Assembly: GCA_036937835.1 (NCBI GenBank)
Contig: CM072863.1
Location: 7,526,501 to 7,590,500, forward strand
Source of the DNA: Pampus argenteus
Lineage: Eukaryota; Chordata; Actinopteri; Scombriformes; Stromateidae
Direction: 5' to 3'
Length of the DNA stretch: 64,000 bases
Below are positions 1-12,260 of this stretch, piece after piece. Each line of letters opens with the position of its first letter. Position 1 is the stretch's first letter. The notes below the pieces were generated by a model, which had not been told where the DNA came from, ran no database searches, and worked only from the letters and a program-made list of their open reading frames with translations. The position numbers were made by a program, and so were the translations under genes.

Positions 1-382
1 ATTATTCTCTATTAGGATACATTGCTGTATATTACTCCTTGTAAATCTTAAAATTAGTTGAAAATACAACTATTCTGTATTGTACTAGTAATCCCTTATT
101 ACATTGTGTACAGGTTATTGGGAGTGACGTTAGCCGATTGCCCAAAATGCATATGCTTGTTGACACAGGTTTGGTGCGCGCACGCGTACAGGCACACACA
201 CGAAAGTCACGAGCAACAAGAGCCAAACTCTCGTATCTGCTTTTTAAAGAAGCATCCTTGCCTTTGACCCTTCTCTTTCATTTCTCCTCTTCACACTCAC
301 TCCGTGCCTTTTACTCTCTGTGACCTGGGCGAGCTGTAGCATTGTCCCGTCCCCTTCCAACCACCCACCCACACCCACACAC

Positions 383-384
<2 letters not shown>

Positions 385-418
<34 letters not shown>
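385..418. repeat. (CA)n microsatellite
   Basis: About 17 CA units, preceded by an imperfect CCCACAC-rich flank. Confidence 0.95.
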
Positions 419-420
<2 letters not shown>

Positions 421-626
421 CTCTTAGACTCCCTCAACCCCAACTCCCTGCTCCCCCTGTGGCATTCTTGGGGGCGCACTGCACCTTTAAAGAAAATATG
501 AGGGAGGCCTAAGAGGGAGGCCTAACAACAGAGTCTTTGTGCTGCCGCAGAGCGCACACACACAAACACGCACACACACATATACACACATCAGTGGTGT
601 CAGACAGGTTTTATTAGAGTGAGAGA

Positions 627-660
627 GGGAGGGAGGGAGGAGGAGGAAGGGGAAGGAGGG
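627..660 (+). repeat. Polypurine tract with GGGA repeats (G-quadruplex-capable)
   Basis: Three GGGA units followed by GGAGGAGGAAGGGG-type sequence. It has at least four G-tracts of two or more guanines with short loops on the plus strand, which is the template strand for foxp4. Confidence 0.7.
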
Positions 661-711
661 GTGAGGAGGTCACTGCTCAGCTTGGAGGCCTGAGAGCACA
701 GTGTGAGTGTA

Positions 712-736
712 TGTGTGTGTGTGTGTGTGTGTGTGT
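712..736. repeat. (TG)n microsatellite
   Basis: About 12 uninterrupted TG units. Confidence 0.9.
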
Positions 737-1140
737 CAGTTCAGTGTGTGAGTTCTTCTGACTTGTCATCGCTCCCCTCTGTAAATCATCGCCTCTGACA
801 CAGCCTTTAATAACAGTGCATTTTTTAATTCAGCAGGGTCACACACTCACATAGACACACACACATACAGTAAAAGCTAGTCTCTGTTTATTCTGAAAAA
901 TGGCAACCGTTTCAGGAGGGAGGTTTGGAGGTGCAGTTTGAGGATCCGTTAGGAGAAAAGGAGGAACATTTAATTTAGCTGTGCTGTGTCTATATAACAA
1001 CGTGGAGATGCAATGTCATTTTCTGTGTGTGAATGTGTGTGCTACTCAACCTATCATGGCTGAGATGTCAAGGTTGAATCTCAGATAAGAACAAAAAACG
1101 TAACTAACATGTAACAAGGCCAGGCCTCCTTAGATAGCTG

Positions 1141-1143
<3 letters not shown>

Positions 1144-1174
<31 letters not shown>
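1144..1174. repeat. (TG)n microsatellite
   Basis: About 15 TG units running into a GCGCGC end. Confidence 0.95.
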
Positions 1175-1179
<5 letters not shown>

Positions 1180-1331
1180 CTGTGCCTGGCTCAGGTTGCT
1201 AAAGCAAACAGGTCTGTGTGTGTGATGAATCTGGCCTCTAATCCACCCAGTGTGTTTGGGTGAGACAGGGAGAGAGAACGCTGGAATAAGCAAAGTAATC
1301 TAAACAGAGAGACATAGGGAGGGAGGAGAAG

Positions 1332-1333
<2 letters not shown>

Positions 1334-1368
<35 letters not shown>
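1334..1368. repeat. (GA)n microsatellite
   Basis: About 17 GA units within a longer purine-rich strand (1315-1380). Confidence 0.95.
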
Positions 1369-1374
<6 letters not shown>

Positions 1375-3539
1375 GGGGACAGGTGGGTACCATATGTTGG
1401 AGTAATCCGTCAGCACTGACTGAGGTCCATTGTTGACGGCCGAAACGAAACAAACCCGTCCCCCTTCTACCCTCTTCTCCTGATCCCCCCCCGTAGATAA
1501 ACAGCCCCCGGGGCAGACAGTGGGCTGTCCTTGGGGGTAGGAGGGAGGAAGGGCAAGGGGGAGGCAGGTGGTATCAGATTTCTTCGCTCTTAGACCAAGA
1601 AGAAGAGAGTACAAAAAAAAAAAGAAGAAGAAAGGAGCAGAAGTTAGGGTGAGTCTGTCGACGACAGAGCTAAACTAGGCTAGACTAAGTGAGTGATTCA
1701 GATGTTTTAGAAGCGTACGCAACAGATCTCTCCAGCGCCAAACAAGTATCCCCTTACTAGCTCAGCACCCTGGGAAGAGAGGCTTCTAATGTACCGCTCC
1801 TCCATTCCTCTATCCCTGGTGGATAGATACAGGGTGAAGACGTAGAAAAGAGCTCGTCACAGCAAGCTGCTTCTCGACAGACCTGCACGCTTTCTGATTT
1901 TGGATCAGTAGGAGATACTGGGTTCAGAAAGGAGTAGTAGATCTTTTTTTTCTCACTTATTTCTCTCTATCTTTTTTCCGGGGAGCTGTCATTGAAGCTG
2001 AAAGCCAAGCTAAAGCTGCATTGATGCTGCCATCCTCCTGGGTCACTCCAGTGATCCCTTGTATCTGTGTGCACTGCACCTCCTTACTTTGGCTCCAAAA
2101 AACACCCCCAAACTCCAGTAAACCCCCCTCTTACTTTAATTTACTCCCTTCTTCTAGCTTGGTCTTCGCTACTCTATACTAGTTTTTCTCGCTCTAAATC
2201 TCTCTTATCTTTGTATCCATCTCTTTCTTTGGATATTCAAAGGGAATCATGATCAGAGAGGGGATGAAACAAGACGGAACAGATGTAACACAATCTACAA
2301 AGCATGGAAATTTGTTAACAGGATGATGACACTACAGTACCAGTTCGACTGCCTTCAGAGGCTGGCCCAGTATTTACACTCATATTCACTGTACACAACC
2401 TCATATAACTGAAGAGGTGACAGTTAGCAGAATTGCTGTGTGACTCCGGGGCATATATGAGTGAAGGCTTGGTTACAGCCGCGGTGGAATCTCACGTATC
2501 AAATGCATCACTGTCAAGTCACCACAAAAACCAGATTGCTTTCCCAGATCACTCCTACTTTCTTTCTCTCTGTCTATATCACCCGATCTGTCTCTTGCTC
2601 TCACTCCTCTCCATATAATGTATAGCTCGCAAAAGTTTGCCTGGCATTTCTCCAAGTATTCGGTCTTTCTTGTGCCCTGTCTCCCTCCCCTCTCCTTTCC
2701 AGAAATCTGTTACCCATACCCGTATTCACCACAGTAAATTCTGAGAGCAGATATGGGTTAGACGGAGGCCTAAAATAGATTGTCTAGGCCTACCAATGGA
2801 AGCCAAGCTTTGTAAATGCAGCTGTTGGCCTTATGAACAGACCCTCGCCTTCCCTTGACTGTCAGACAAAAGAGCCACTACCGTCACAGCAGCTGTGGGA
2901 CTGAGATAGGTAGCTAAAGGGAAAGCTGCATTTAGGATTAGCACAAAAATATGTAAAGGATGGTTATAAAAGATTTGTTGAAAGTATCATTTTAGCAATG
3001 AACTGTTTCGTATAGTTACTGAGAAGATTGGCAATCTCATAGCGTGCTGTACTTATTAACAATGGCAGGATGTTTTTATTCCAATCAAACATTACAGCAG
3101 CTGATTTCTGATGCTCATATTTTCCAACAGATATTAAATTTAATAGAAAATTTGTTGGAAGATGTAAAAAAGTGAGTACAGCATATGGAAAATGAGGAGT
3201 TCTGCTGAGCAGGTAGCATCAGTATTTAGTAATTTATCTCACTGCATGGTGTAAACTCTTTAAAGTTAGATATAATGTCTTAAATGATGTTATGGAGCAG
3301 AGAGGTAGGGAAATGGGGAATGGTATATACGTTTAGGGCAGATCAGGGGTTTTCATGGGGTAAACATATAGGGGTAAGGGGCAGTCTGGACCAAAGCTTG
3401 CTAAAGCTGCTCAATTTCATGGTGGGTTACAAATAAACTATGCTCTGCCAAGACTTCGCCCCTTTCCTCTTACTCTTCCTCACGTACGCCTTCTCTTTTT
3501 CTGGTATTAATCAGGTCTTTCCGGCCCCCCTCACCAGCT

Positions 3540-3770
3540 TTCCTGCCATTTGTTTTCGCTCATAGCAACGTGGACTTCAAACCAGTTGTCCACCAATATA
3601 AACGGCACCGAGTACCTCAATATGTTTAGGCCTCCCACTGCCGAGCTGGAACTATCTGGGACACCTTCAGAAACACCAGCCAGCCGCAATCCCGTTCAGC
3701 TATTTAATGTAATGTTTCCGCAATATAAAGGCACCGTTCGAGAGCTGAGGTTTTAAAACGGCTGAAGCAA
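3540..3770. other. Repeat-free unique block with a small internal duplication
   Basis: About 230 bases of balanced-composition, simple-repeat-free DNA that reads open on the plus strand for 68 codons but matches no family I know. The word caatataaa(c)ggcaccg occurs at 3594-3609 and again at 3721-3736. It could be conserved non-coding sequence. Confidence 0.35.
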
Positions 3771-4069
3771 GCTTCTTTGGGCCCAGACTGACCATTAAAG
3801 AGAGGAAAGACCGCATTCAAGAGCCAACGCAATAAAAACTCACAAACTCCAAAAGAACTTCAAAATATGCCGTAATGTTTGAAAACCCTGGCCGATTTTA
3901 GATTTTTTTTTCACATCCTATTTTTCACAAAAGGGACCTGTTCTAAACTCTGGGGACCCTGCCGTTTTCCAGATGGTTCTCTTCAGTTCAAAACTGTTTT
4001 GTGAAACGAGAAAACCTCTCCCCTTCAACTACGTCCCTACACTCATCTAATGTTTCTATTGATTCACAG

Positions 4070-4210
4070 GGGTATACGTACGGTCATAAAAAGGAGATGA
4101 CTGAATACCCAGGACTGCTTTATATCATGACACAATTCATCATCGTACACACAGATCTTAAGACGCACAGAAAAAAATCTTTCTATGGAGATGTTGTCAG
4201 CTTTTCTCTG
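4070..4210 (+). other. Exon-like open segment with good splice sites, plus strand, unknown
   Basis: The segment is preceded by a pyrimidine-rich stretch and attcacag, and followed by CTG|GTAAGTGAAG, an excellent donor. The 141 bases between form 47 open codons, with both ends in the same codon phase. The translation begins GYTYGHKKEMTEY and ends GDVVSFSL. I recognise no family. It lies antisense within the foxp4 intron and may be chance: stop-free stretches of this length are common. It could also be a lineage-specific transcript or an intronic pseudo-exon. Confidence 0.2.
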
Positions 4211-4401
4211 GTAAGTGAAGGGAAAAGGGCTTTGAGAGATAGACAATTAAAGATAATGATGAGGTGAGCAGGGACAGATAGAGAGAAGAACTCCCTTTCT
4301 GACAATATATAAAATCAGATCTCCTTGTAATGCAGGCCTCATCTCAATCCAGGCAGCTAATTGATGGCAAAAAGCTCTACAGCAGTTTTCGTACACTCAC
4401 T

Positions 4402-4425
4402 CACACACACACACACACACACACA
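4402..4425. repeat. (CA)n microsatellite
   Basis: Twelve CA units. A second, shorter (CA)n lies at 4550-4570. Confidence 0.9.
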
Positions 4426-4549
4426 AATACACGTCATACATTATATACACATATGCAGTTTCCCTGTGGTTTTCAACACAGCTCGTTTGGCAAGAGAGGA
4501 AGGTCTCACTCCAGACAGACCCAGCCCACAGTGGAAAACACATATACAG

Positions 4550-4570
4550 ACACACACACACACACACACA
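4550..4570. repeat. (CA)n microsatellite
   Basis: About ten CA units. Confidence 0.9.
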
Positions 4571-5171
4571 AGCTGGTGTACCTTGCAATATTTAGCCACC
4601 AATCTTGTAAAGGTAGACAGTTAAATAGTTTGGTCAAGCTCCTGGGAAGACGAGGCCACTTAGGTGTTAGGTCTTAGTTGGGTGACCTCCAGAGTTTAAG
4701 CGGCTTCTCCAACCCAACAAGAGCAACCCCTAAGAGGGGAGTCTATGAGAGGCCAGCCCATGATGAGGATAGCACTAGCCTGGCAACCAGGCCTCACATA
4801 TGGAAACCGTTTAACTGTTATTATTAATAACCAAAAAAAAAAAAATCAAACTAATAACACATGCAAGACACTGCCAAGACTCAGCTCAAGAGACAGAGGG
4901 AAAACACATATATATACACAAACAGAACAGAGACTGTCTGCCATGTGCACATGCATACACAGACACATACACACATGTAGACAAATGTACACACACAGAC
5001 GCCTATTGGTTAAACAGAAAAACACGCTCCTAGTCAGTGGCCTGTAAAATTATTAGCCCGCCTGCCTGCTTCGGTGGAAATAAAAGTCTTTCATGTTTTT
5101 GGTTCAGAGGGTTTTTACACCTGGCTGTGGCTGTGGAGATGGAGATGGACACACCCTCACACCTACCCGTA

Positions 5172-5172
<1 letters not shown>

Positions 5173-5202
<30 letters not shown>
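5173..5202. repeat. (CA)n microsatellite
   Basis: About 15 CA units. Confidence 0.95.
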
Positions 5203-5207
<5 letters not shown>

Positions 5208-6138
5208 AGTGGGCAAACCGAGCAGGCTGCTGCTGTACAAGAAGTTAAACTTCTAAACAAGCACAAAATCTTTAACTTCCCCAAATGAAAAGCAGAGTTG
5301 GGGTGTGTTCCAAAAAGGGGAAGTGGAGAAGTGTGTGCTTGCATGCGTATGTATGTATGTGCACTAGACTATGTGATTTAGTAAGAGGGTCAATCCAACC
5401 ATATGTGAATGAGCATATTGTTCAAATCACAATAACAATCCTGTAAAATGTTCTATTCTTGCTCCTTTTTTGCTCTTATTTTTGTGCAAACAACAATAGC
5501 ATCAGTTTTACATAAGTTAAAAGTTAATCTGTACAAATTTTTAGTACAAATAAAAAGTATAAATAATACTCCTTTACAGCCTCTAACAATACCCATTGTT
5601 ATTACAGAAATATAGATTCATAATTCAAATTGCTTTTTTTTAAATCTCAAATTAAGTTTCACTTCAACTAAATATTTTGTTCACGTTCTTATGAAAACTT
5701 ACTACATGACAAATGCATTCTGCCTGTGAGGTGAAAAAGGCCATCATGCACTGTCCTGGAGCTCGGGAAGAAAGCAAAAAAGAGAGAGCTACATTCCTCT
5801 CCTCCTCCCTGTTGACTCTAATCTCTCTTTTAAAAATTGCTCACACAAAGAACCAGCACAGGCTAGCTAATTAGCAACACTTTAGGCCTCTGCAGCTATT
5901 GTGTGCGTGGTGTGTAAATGTGTGTGTTCATTGTGTGCATCCCAGGTTCTCGACTGTTTCCAGGGTAACTACTTGCCTAGTAACCCTTTAAGCGTTGCAC
6001 ATTTTGTCTTTATTCTTTACTTTCTCTCATTCTCCTTTCGGTGTCCACCTCTGTGAGTCCGGAGTAGGGGAATAAAGTAGTAAGGACTTTAAGAAGAGAG
6101 AGGACACTTTGTGAGACCTGTGTGAGTGAGTGAGTAAG

Positions 6139-6162
6139 TGTGTGTGTGTGTGTGTGTGTGTG
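6139..6162. repeat. (TG)n microsatellite
   Basis: Twelve TG units, preceded by GTGA repeats and followed by a G-rich run to 6178. Confidence 0.9.
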
Positions 6163-6335
6163 GGGGTGGGTGGGGGGTTGTTAATTAATGCTTTCTTGTT
6201 TGAGTGCCTTGTCTCTAATGAACTCCCAAACAGTGCATCTAAGCACACATCAATTAAAACCAATTATGGCTTCTACTTTTTGGAATAGAAAGCGACAGAC
6301 AGTGACCAACGGGAACAAGACCCCCCCTACACCCT

Positions 6336-6336
<1 letters not shown>

Positions 6337-6368
<32 letters not shown>
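6337..6368. repeat. (CA)n microsatellite
   Basis: About 16 CA units, only 175 bases from the opposite-phase (TG)n at 6139-6162. The pair could form a loose inverted repeat. Confidence 0.95.
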
Positions 6369-6372
<4 letters not shown>

Positions 6373-6701
6373 CACTAACCAGCACTAGTAAAGAGGTCAT
6401 GCAGCTTTGCCCACTGACCTATAACCTCTTATAAAGGTCTCAGTCACCATGACAATAACCCCTAAAGAGTGAGAATCAACAATCGACTTGTTCACTCTCA
6501 GAAAACAGAAACTTCTCCCGTATCTGTCCCTGCACATGTGTTAGTATGTGTGTACATACATGTGTGTGTTATTTATCTGACGGTGAAACCAGGCCTACCA
6601 AGTGTAAGTGCAAACACTCCCATGGCAACCAAACCCAACCTAAACCCTTCAGGTGCCCGGGGATATGTGTATAACAGTCTCCACAACAGAGACAGGACAA
6701 A

Positions 6702-6727
6702 AACACACACACACACACACACACACA
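6702..6727. repeat. (CA)n microsatellite
   Basis: Thirteen CA units. Confidence 0.9.
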
Positions 6728-7326
6728 TCCTTCTTCTTCTGTTGGTATCTGTCTATTCTTGTCTCTGAGTCTCTTGGCTTGTTGAGTTGACCAACCGTGA
6801 CTGTGTCCACGCTGGCTGATCTGGCCTGGTGGACCATGTCTACCATCCGTCTAAAATTTATCCATGACACTTGTAGCCTTGTAGCATGATGCAGTGAATC
6901 ACTGCAGATAATTAACCGTATTATTAAATATATTTTACAGTTCAGTCAAGTCAGTGTGTAAACTATGACATTTTTATTAGTTATGGTTTCAGAAACTTTG
7001 TGAGCCTCAAGAACATTGCGCTGTAATTAGAGAACAAAAGTGTATATGGAGGTCAAAGAGCAGAGAAACACAAAAAAGAGAGGAACTGAAAAGACATCAA
7101 TACTGAGAACTAAATTTGCTCTCCAACTCTCACTCTGTGGATTCTCCAACACTCAATGGCCTGGCTGGAAAAAGCAGTAAAATAAAATTTATGGATGCTC
7201 ATAAATACAACATCTCAGCATCTCAGAATTAGGTCTCAATGTGTGAAAGAAATGAGGAAGGGTCGTCATGTGAAACACATTACTGACTATGAGATTTGTA
7301 CCTATGTGCAGGTGTGTATTTGTGGC

Positions 7327-7328
<2 letters not shown>

Positions 7329-7365
<37 letters not shown>

Positions 7366-7373
7366 GTGTGTGT
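7329..7373. repeat. (TG)n microsatellite
   Basis: About 22 TG units with a single C interruption near 7361. Confidence 0.95.
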
Positions 7374-8501
7374 TTGCATGCCTGGAGCGTGCAACTGGAA
7401 AAGTGTACGTGATAAAGTGTGTACAGAGAAAGGAAGGATATCTAAAATCTTAATATTCAGTTCAGGATGTAATAGTACTTATCAATCAGCACAAGAAACT
7501 TCATATAGAAAGAGTGACATGGCAAAAAAGGTCAGTAAAAGTCAGGAGACAAATAAAGAGAACTGCTGGTGCTTTTAAGACTCCTAGAGGAAGTTGGCGT
7601 TCTATAGGTCTCTTTGTATCGCTGCGGTAACAGCGGTGGGTGTTCTGTGACGCTAGGCAACCCAACTGGCCCCTCCTCTGTTTCAGCATGACCTCTGGTG
7701 ACCTGTGAACTACACTGACCTCAGACATAAAGAGGAAGGCCTGGCCTAGACCGAGGGAAAGCTTTTAGGAGGTGACAGCACTCAGAGAGAGGTCTGGGAC
7801 TGATTTACTGGCCCGCACACACGACAGACTGACACATAGACACACACACTCACACTCCCACGCAGGTTACGCATGTAGACAGACACACACAGACAGGAAT
7901 ATGCACACACAGACGCATATGGTGTAAAAACCTATCATACAGGTGCACATGATGTAATTAAAGAAAATGTGTCTGAAAATGTCTTTTTTTTTTCGTCACC
8001 TCCTCCTACTCCTCTTCACCTTTGTCTCCTCTGCACATCTGACCTGAAAGTGAACTCTAGCGGCGAGCTGGAGGTCAAACGGGACATAACTGTCCCAGTG
8101 ACCAGCATTCACCTCCCATAATTTAACAAAGACAAGCAGCCAAAGCCATAGAATCACATATGTCCCAAAACCTCCCCACTTCCATCCATACAGGCCATAA
8201 TCACTGAGACTAGCCAATCTAACAGGAAGCCATATGTTATCTGAATCATCCCGTGTCACTCATCATCTGTCAACACACAAACCAGTCTCATACATCTGTC
8301 CACAAAAGCACTCCCGGCATCAAACCCAAATGCGCACTCTCGCACATACACACACAAAACAGCTATCTTTCATCAGTGTTTGTGTATATCTAAGATCTGT
8401 ATCGGTTCCCCCTGATCTCCAGTCATCACTGTGGCTCCTTAATTACACCCTTCATTAACTCACATCAGCCCTGTCCATGTGTGTAAGCGCCTGTGTGTAT
8501 T

Positions 8502-8536
<35 letters not shown>
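8502..8536. repeat. Compound (TG)n(GA)n microsatellite
   Basis: Eight TG units run directly into about nine GA units. Confidence 0.9.
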
Positions 8537-9071
8537 AACAAAGATTGTTAGTATATTTGTGTGTGTGTGCACGCAAGGGAGCAAAAAAAAGGGAAAGACC
8601 AGAGGAAAAAATAGAACATGACAAATGGGAGTTGGGATCAAGGCTCCAAACCAATTTCTAAAGTTGCCTTTTTCTCAACCAATGTTTCTTTAAAACCCTT
8701 GGGGAAGGGAGACCACCACTACAATCTGCCTCTCACTTTCTATTTGCGCGTAAGAGCGAGTTGAGGGCAAGAAAAAGAAAAAGACAGTGAGAAAGAGAAA
8801 TAGGAAAAACCCTCCCTAGCTAGTTTAGTCGACCGATGAGTGGCACTCCTGAGAGGAAACGGCACCTTTATGTCACCATCCCTCTCTCTTTCCTCTCCCT
8901 CCTACTTTCCCCCTCTCTCTTTCCGTCATCACCAGCCTGTTACTACTGTTGCTGCTGGAACACCACGAGCGATTAATTGATGGTGAGGGAAAAGGAGGAG
9001 ACAGAAAAGGGTGAGAATAGCAGAGAGGAGGAGTGACGGTGTTCAAAGTGTGGACGCACATCTGCGAATAT

Positions 9072-9106
9072 AAAAAAAAAAAAAAAAAGGGGGGGGGGGG
9101 GGGGGG
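9072..9106 (+). repeat. A17-G18 homopolymer junction
   Basis: Seventeen adenines are followed directly by eighteen guanines, then cgcg. This is C18T17 on the foxp4 sense strand. Homopolymers of this length are prone to sequencing and assembly error, so the exact lengths are unreliable. Confidence 0.9.
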
Positions 9107-9692
9107 CGCGTAAAGAAAAGTCAAGAATTGAAGACACCTGGTTCTCGTCAGAGCACCCTCCACCCAGACACACACACTCACAACACTTTGAGGTTTGTTA
9201 GGATTTATCCTGCTTACATTTCTCCTCTGCTATGCATCATTTCATGTCTACACCCGTGCCCAGCACCTCAACAAAGTGACATATACACTCTACGCTGCAC
9301 TCTCACTTTTCCACCTCTCCCTCCTCTTGTCCTCTAACTCCATTTTTTGTTTTCCCTCCCTCCCTCACTACCCTTGATGATGGGGCAGAACTGGTCTTCG
9401 CCCCCTCTTCCCTTTCTTCCCTCTCTCTTCTCTCTCTCCTGGTCTGTTCTTTCTGGGGAGGCAGACAGGCCACATTCCAAAGGGAGGCCCAGGCGCCCTT
9501 TTCTGACACGTCTCAGCGTTACACCCCTCCCTCATCCCTCTATTCCTGCTCTCTGGCCCACCAATGCCCCCAACCCCCTCTCCCCCCAGTGTGCTGCCTC
9601 TTTGCCCCTCCTTTTACCTTCATTCCCTCTGGCTGTATGTCCCATCTCCTCAATCCCTCCTTTTATCTGCACCCACTTGCCCATTTCGCAGC

Positions 9693-9728
<36 letters not shown>

Positions 9729-9729
9729 A
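9693..9729. repeat. (TATC)n tetranucleotide microsatellite
   Basis: About nine TATC units at the end of a long pyrimidine-rich stretch (9300-9690). Confidence 0.95.
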
Positions 9730-10694
9730 AAAAAAACAAAAAAGCGAGAGATAGAGAAGGACAAAAAGAGGAAAAGAGGCAGAGAAAGATGGAGACACTG
9801 AGCCAGAAGACAGAGAGAGGCCAGAGGAGGGGTTTGACGGCTGGAGATGGCTGTGATTTCTCTCAGGTTCCCAAGGGGCCTAAGGAAAAGACAGCTTTGT
9901 GTTCTGACAACACTGCGCTGTCAGGAGTTCTATGAGTGTGTGTGAGTTTGTCTGTGTGTCTTTTCTGCTCCAGTGCGCTCTGGCATGGTGTTTAAGCACC
10001 AACACTAGTCTGCACTACACCTTCAGGTGAGAGATTCAAGCGTGGAGGAAAAAGGAACAAGAGTAGAAGGAGGTATATCCAGGACTTTCAGGTTTAAGCA
10101 TGGGAGCAGGTCCTTCTACTATGTTGTCAGGTAACCAGCGTCAATACAGGGGCTGTCTGTAGCAGACGGTATTGATTTTATGAGTATATGGCTCTGTGGC
10201 CACAAAGCATTAACACACCAAAACTTTATTTAAGAAGTGTAATGGAACAAGGGACGTTCACTGCATTTTGCAGTAATTTATACCAACATCAAGACTAATT
10301 TAAAACAAAAACAAAGTAACAACAAAAAAATATATTTAGCAAATTCTAAGAAAAAAATCTGCTCTACATTATTTCAAAGAGGACATGAAACAAAAACTGA
10401 AAAAATAAAACCTACAAATGAAAGTGTAATATATATGTTCAAGCCAGATTAGATAGGTTGAATTTAAAATAAAAGTAGATAGATTTTTGGACTTTTAAGG
10501 GGTAAGAATTGAGAAGAAATGCATGAATGAGACAAAAAAAACCCAGCTGGTCGTGATATCAGAGCAGCCACTCAACAGTGCTCACTGGCACAGAACTCCC
10601 ATCTTATCCAGAGGTTGAAGGAGTGTGAGAGGGGGAGATGAGAGGCGTACGAGGGAAACCAAAGGCTGGTAATACTGAGAGAGAGCTGACAGGG

Positions 10695-10715
10695 ACACAC
10701 ACACACACACACACA
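10695..10715. repeat. (CA)n microsatellite
   Basis: About ten CA units. Confidence 0.9.
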
Positions 10716-11334
10716 TCTTTCCAACATGTATTTGAATAAATAAGAAAATATTAATGTTTATATATAGTAGTCATTCAAAGTTGGACAATCTTGATGCAAC
10801 AAATTCCAGGTTTCTGAAGATTACACTCATAAATTCCTGTGCCTCTATTCCTGTATGTGTCTTTGTGTGTTAGTAAGAATGAGATTATATAATGATTTAG
10901 ACAATTCTTATACACTATTTAATAATATTTTGAACAAAAAAAAACATGGTAAAATGTGTGTACTTAAACTTACAATAAAACAGCTATAAACTTGAAAAAG
11001 GTTGAATAGTTCCAGTTGCTGAAAAATATCTTTAGAACAGGAAAGACACACCTCTGCCTTACAATCTGCACACATTGAGTTTAACAGAAAGGTCTAAATA
11101 GAGAATGACTACAACAAATCACTGTATATTTACTGCTACAGTACATATGTGGACGTAACACTTTTTGAGAATTGGGGTTGGGATCTGGAGGAAAGGTTGT
11201 GCTTGTCTTTCATGGTCCACAGAGGATTAAAGGAAAAAGAAGTACAGTGAGAGAGAGGAAGAGAAAAAGATGGAAAGAGAGAGGGAGGTATGTTTGTGGT
11301 TGGTAACCCGCTCAAGAGAGGAAATACCAGCGTG

Positions 11335-11380
11335 CACACACACACACACACACACACAGACACATATACACACACACAGG
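11335..11380. repeat. (CA)n microsatellite, interrupted
   Basis: Two CA blocks separated by GACACATATA. Confidence 0.9.
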
Positions 11381-11478
11381 TGCAAAAACATGGAGAGCAG
11401 AGACCCGTCCGAGAGAATAAAGACCTGCTTTGTGTGAGCTACAGGTTTGGTGTTTATGTGTGTGCATTTGTGCATAGC

Positions 11479-11507
11479 TGTGTGTGTGTGTGTGTGGGTG
11501 TGTGTGT

Positions 11508-11549
<42 letters not shown>
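11479..11549. repeat. (TG)n microsatellite with GGG interruptions
   Basis: About 35 TG units, interrupted twice by TGGG. It is one of the longest dinucleotide tracts in the window and lies only about 100 bases from a (CA)n of opposite orientation. Confidence 0.95.
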
Positions 11550-11551
<2 letters not shown>

Positions 11552-12071
11552 TCGGCTGAAGGTTGCTGAGGAAGCAAGGTAAGGATGCAGTCAGGGGAAG
11601 GAGGGAGGGAGAGCAGGGCAGGAGTAAAGGGTCTTGAGTGTTCTTCATTCACCTAAGGCTCCATCATTATAATTAGAGGGAATAATTTTAGCAGCAGGGA
11701 GGAAACCCTGATTTCTTCCCCCCTCAACTAGAAAGTCAGCTGGTGTCAGAGAGCCCAGAACACCCCCCACCCCACACACACACACACACACAGAACAAGA
11801 GCGAGAGTGATAAATATTGCCTATATGCTTAAACACCTACAACATCAGAAAAGGAGGATATAATCATATATGTATTACACGTATTTCTCTTTTAATCTCT
11901 TCATCAACTGCAGCAAATGCCACATCAGTAACTGAAAAACATGAATCAGTGAGTTTCCATCATTAGATGACAACACCAGCAGACATTCTTGTGTGGTTCT
12001 GGCCAAATGACTAACGTAGAGACCTCTGGATGAAAGCATATTTTTTTTAAATGCTCAGCACTGTATGAATT

Positions 12072-12097
12072 TGTGTGTGTGTGTGTGTGTGTGTGTA
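12072..12097. repeat. (TG)n microsatellite
   Basis: Thirteen TG units. Confidence 0.9.
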
Positions 12098-12203
12098 TTA
12101 TGTGTGAGGACTGAGGTCCTTCAGAGTGGAGAATGAGAAATAAAATGTAGAATTTCATCCAAGAAGTTCCGGGAAGTTTGGAAATTCCATTTGTCGCAGT
12201 GGC

Positions 12204-12205
<2 letters not shown>

Positions 12206-12258
<53 letters not shown>

Positions 12259-12260
12259 TA
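12206..12260. repeat. (TG)n microsatellite
   Basis: About 22 uninterrupted TG units, then a TATG-interrupted end. Confidence 0.95.

Larger units (their letters stand above)
1..3480. other. Non-coding: simple repeats and unassigned sequence
   Basis: Holds the CA, TG and GA arrays listed separately and pyrimidine-rich runs (2130-2230, 2560-2700). The AT-rich unique stretch at 2900-3360 shows no recognisable gene or element on either strand. Confidence 0.7.
5200..9060. other. Non-coding: AT-rich and CA-rich intron sequence
   Basis: AT-rich unique DNA at 5400-5720, many CA/TG arrays at 6.1-8.5 kb and a polypurine patch at 8580-8610. Nothing gene-like is seen on either strand. Confidence 0.65.
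9110..11330. other. Non-coding: pyrimidine-rich then AT-rich intron sequence
   Basis: Positions 9300-9690 are strongly C/T-rich, and 10.2-11.1 kb is AT-rich unique sequence. No exon, RNA gene or mobile element is recognised. Confidence 0.65.

Noticed and set aside
5215..5260. ctgctgctg cluster as a possible next FOXP Gln-rich exon on the minus strand
   Set aside because: The minus-strand reading gives CAG CAG followed by CCT GCT CGG TTT, with no FOXP-like ALQVARQ or poly-Gln continuation.
8925..8970. gttgctgctgg cluster as a FOXP exon
   Set aside because: The minus-strand translation does not resemble any FOXP sequence and lacks a splice-site pair.
11227..11652. 141-residue minus-strand open frame rich in His-Thr and Val-Cys
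   Set aside because: It is a translation of CA/TG microsatellites, which stay open in all frames. There is no family match. The many other THTH/VCVC frames in the window are rejected for the same reason.
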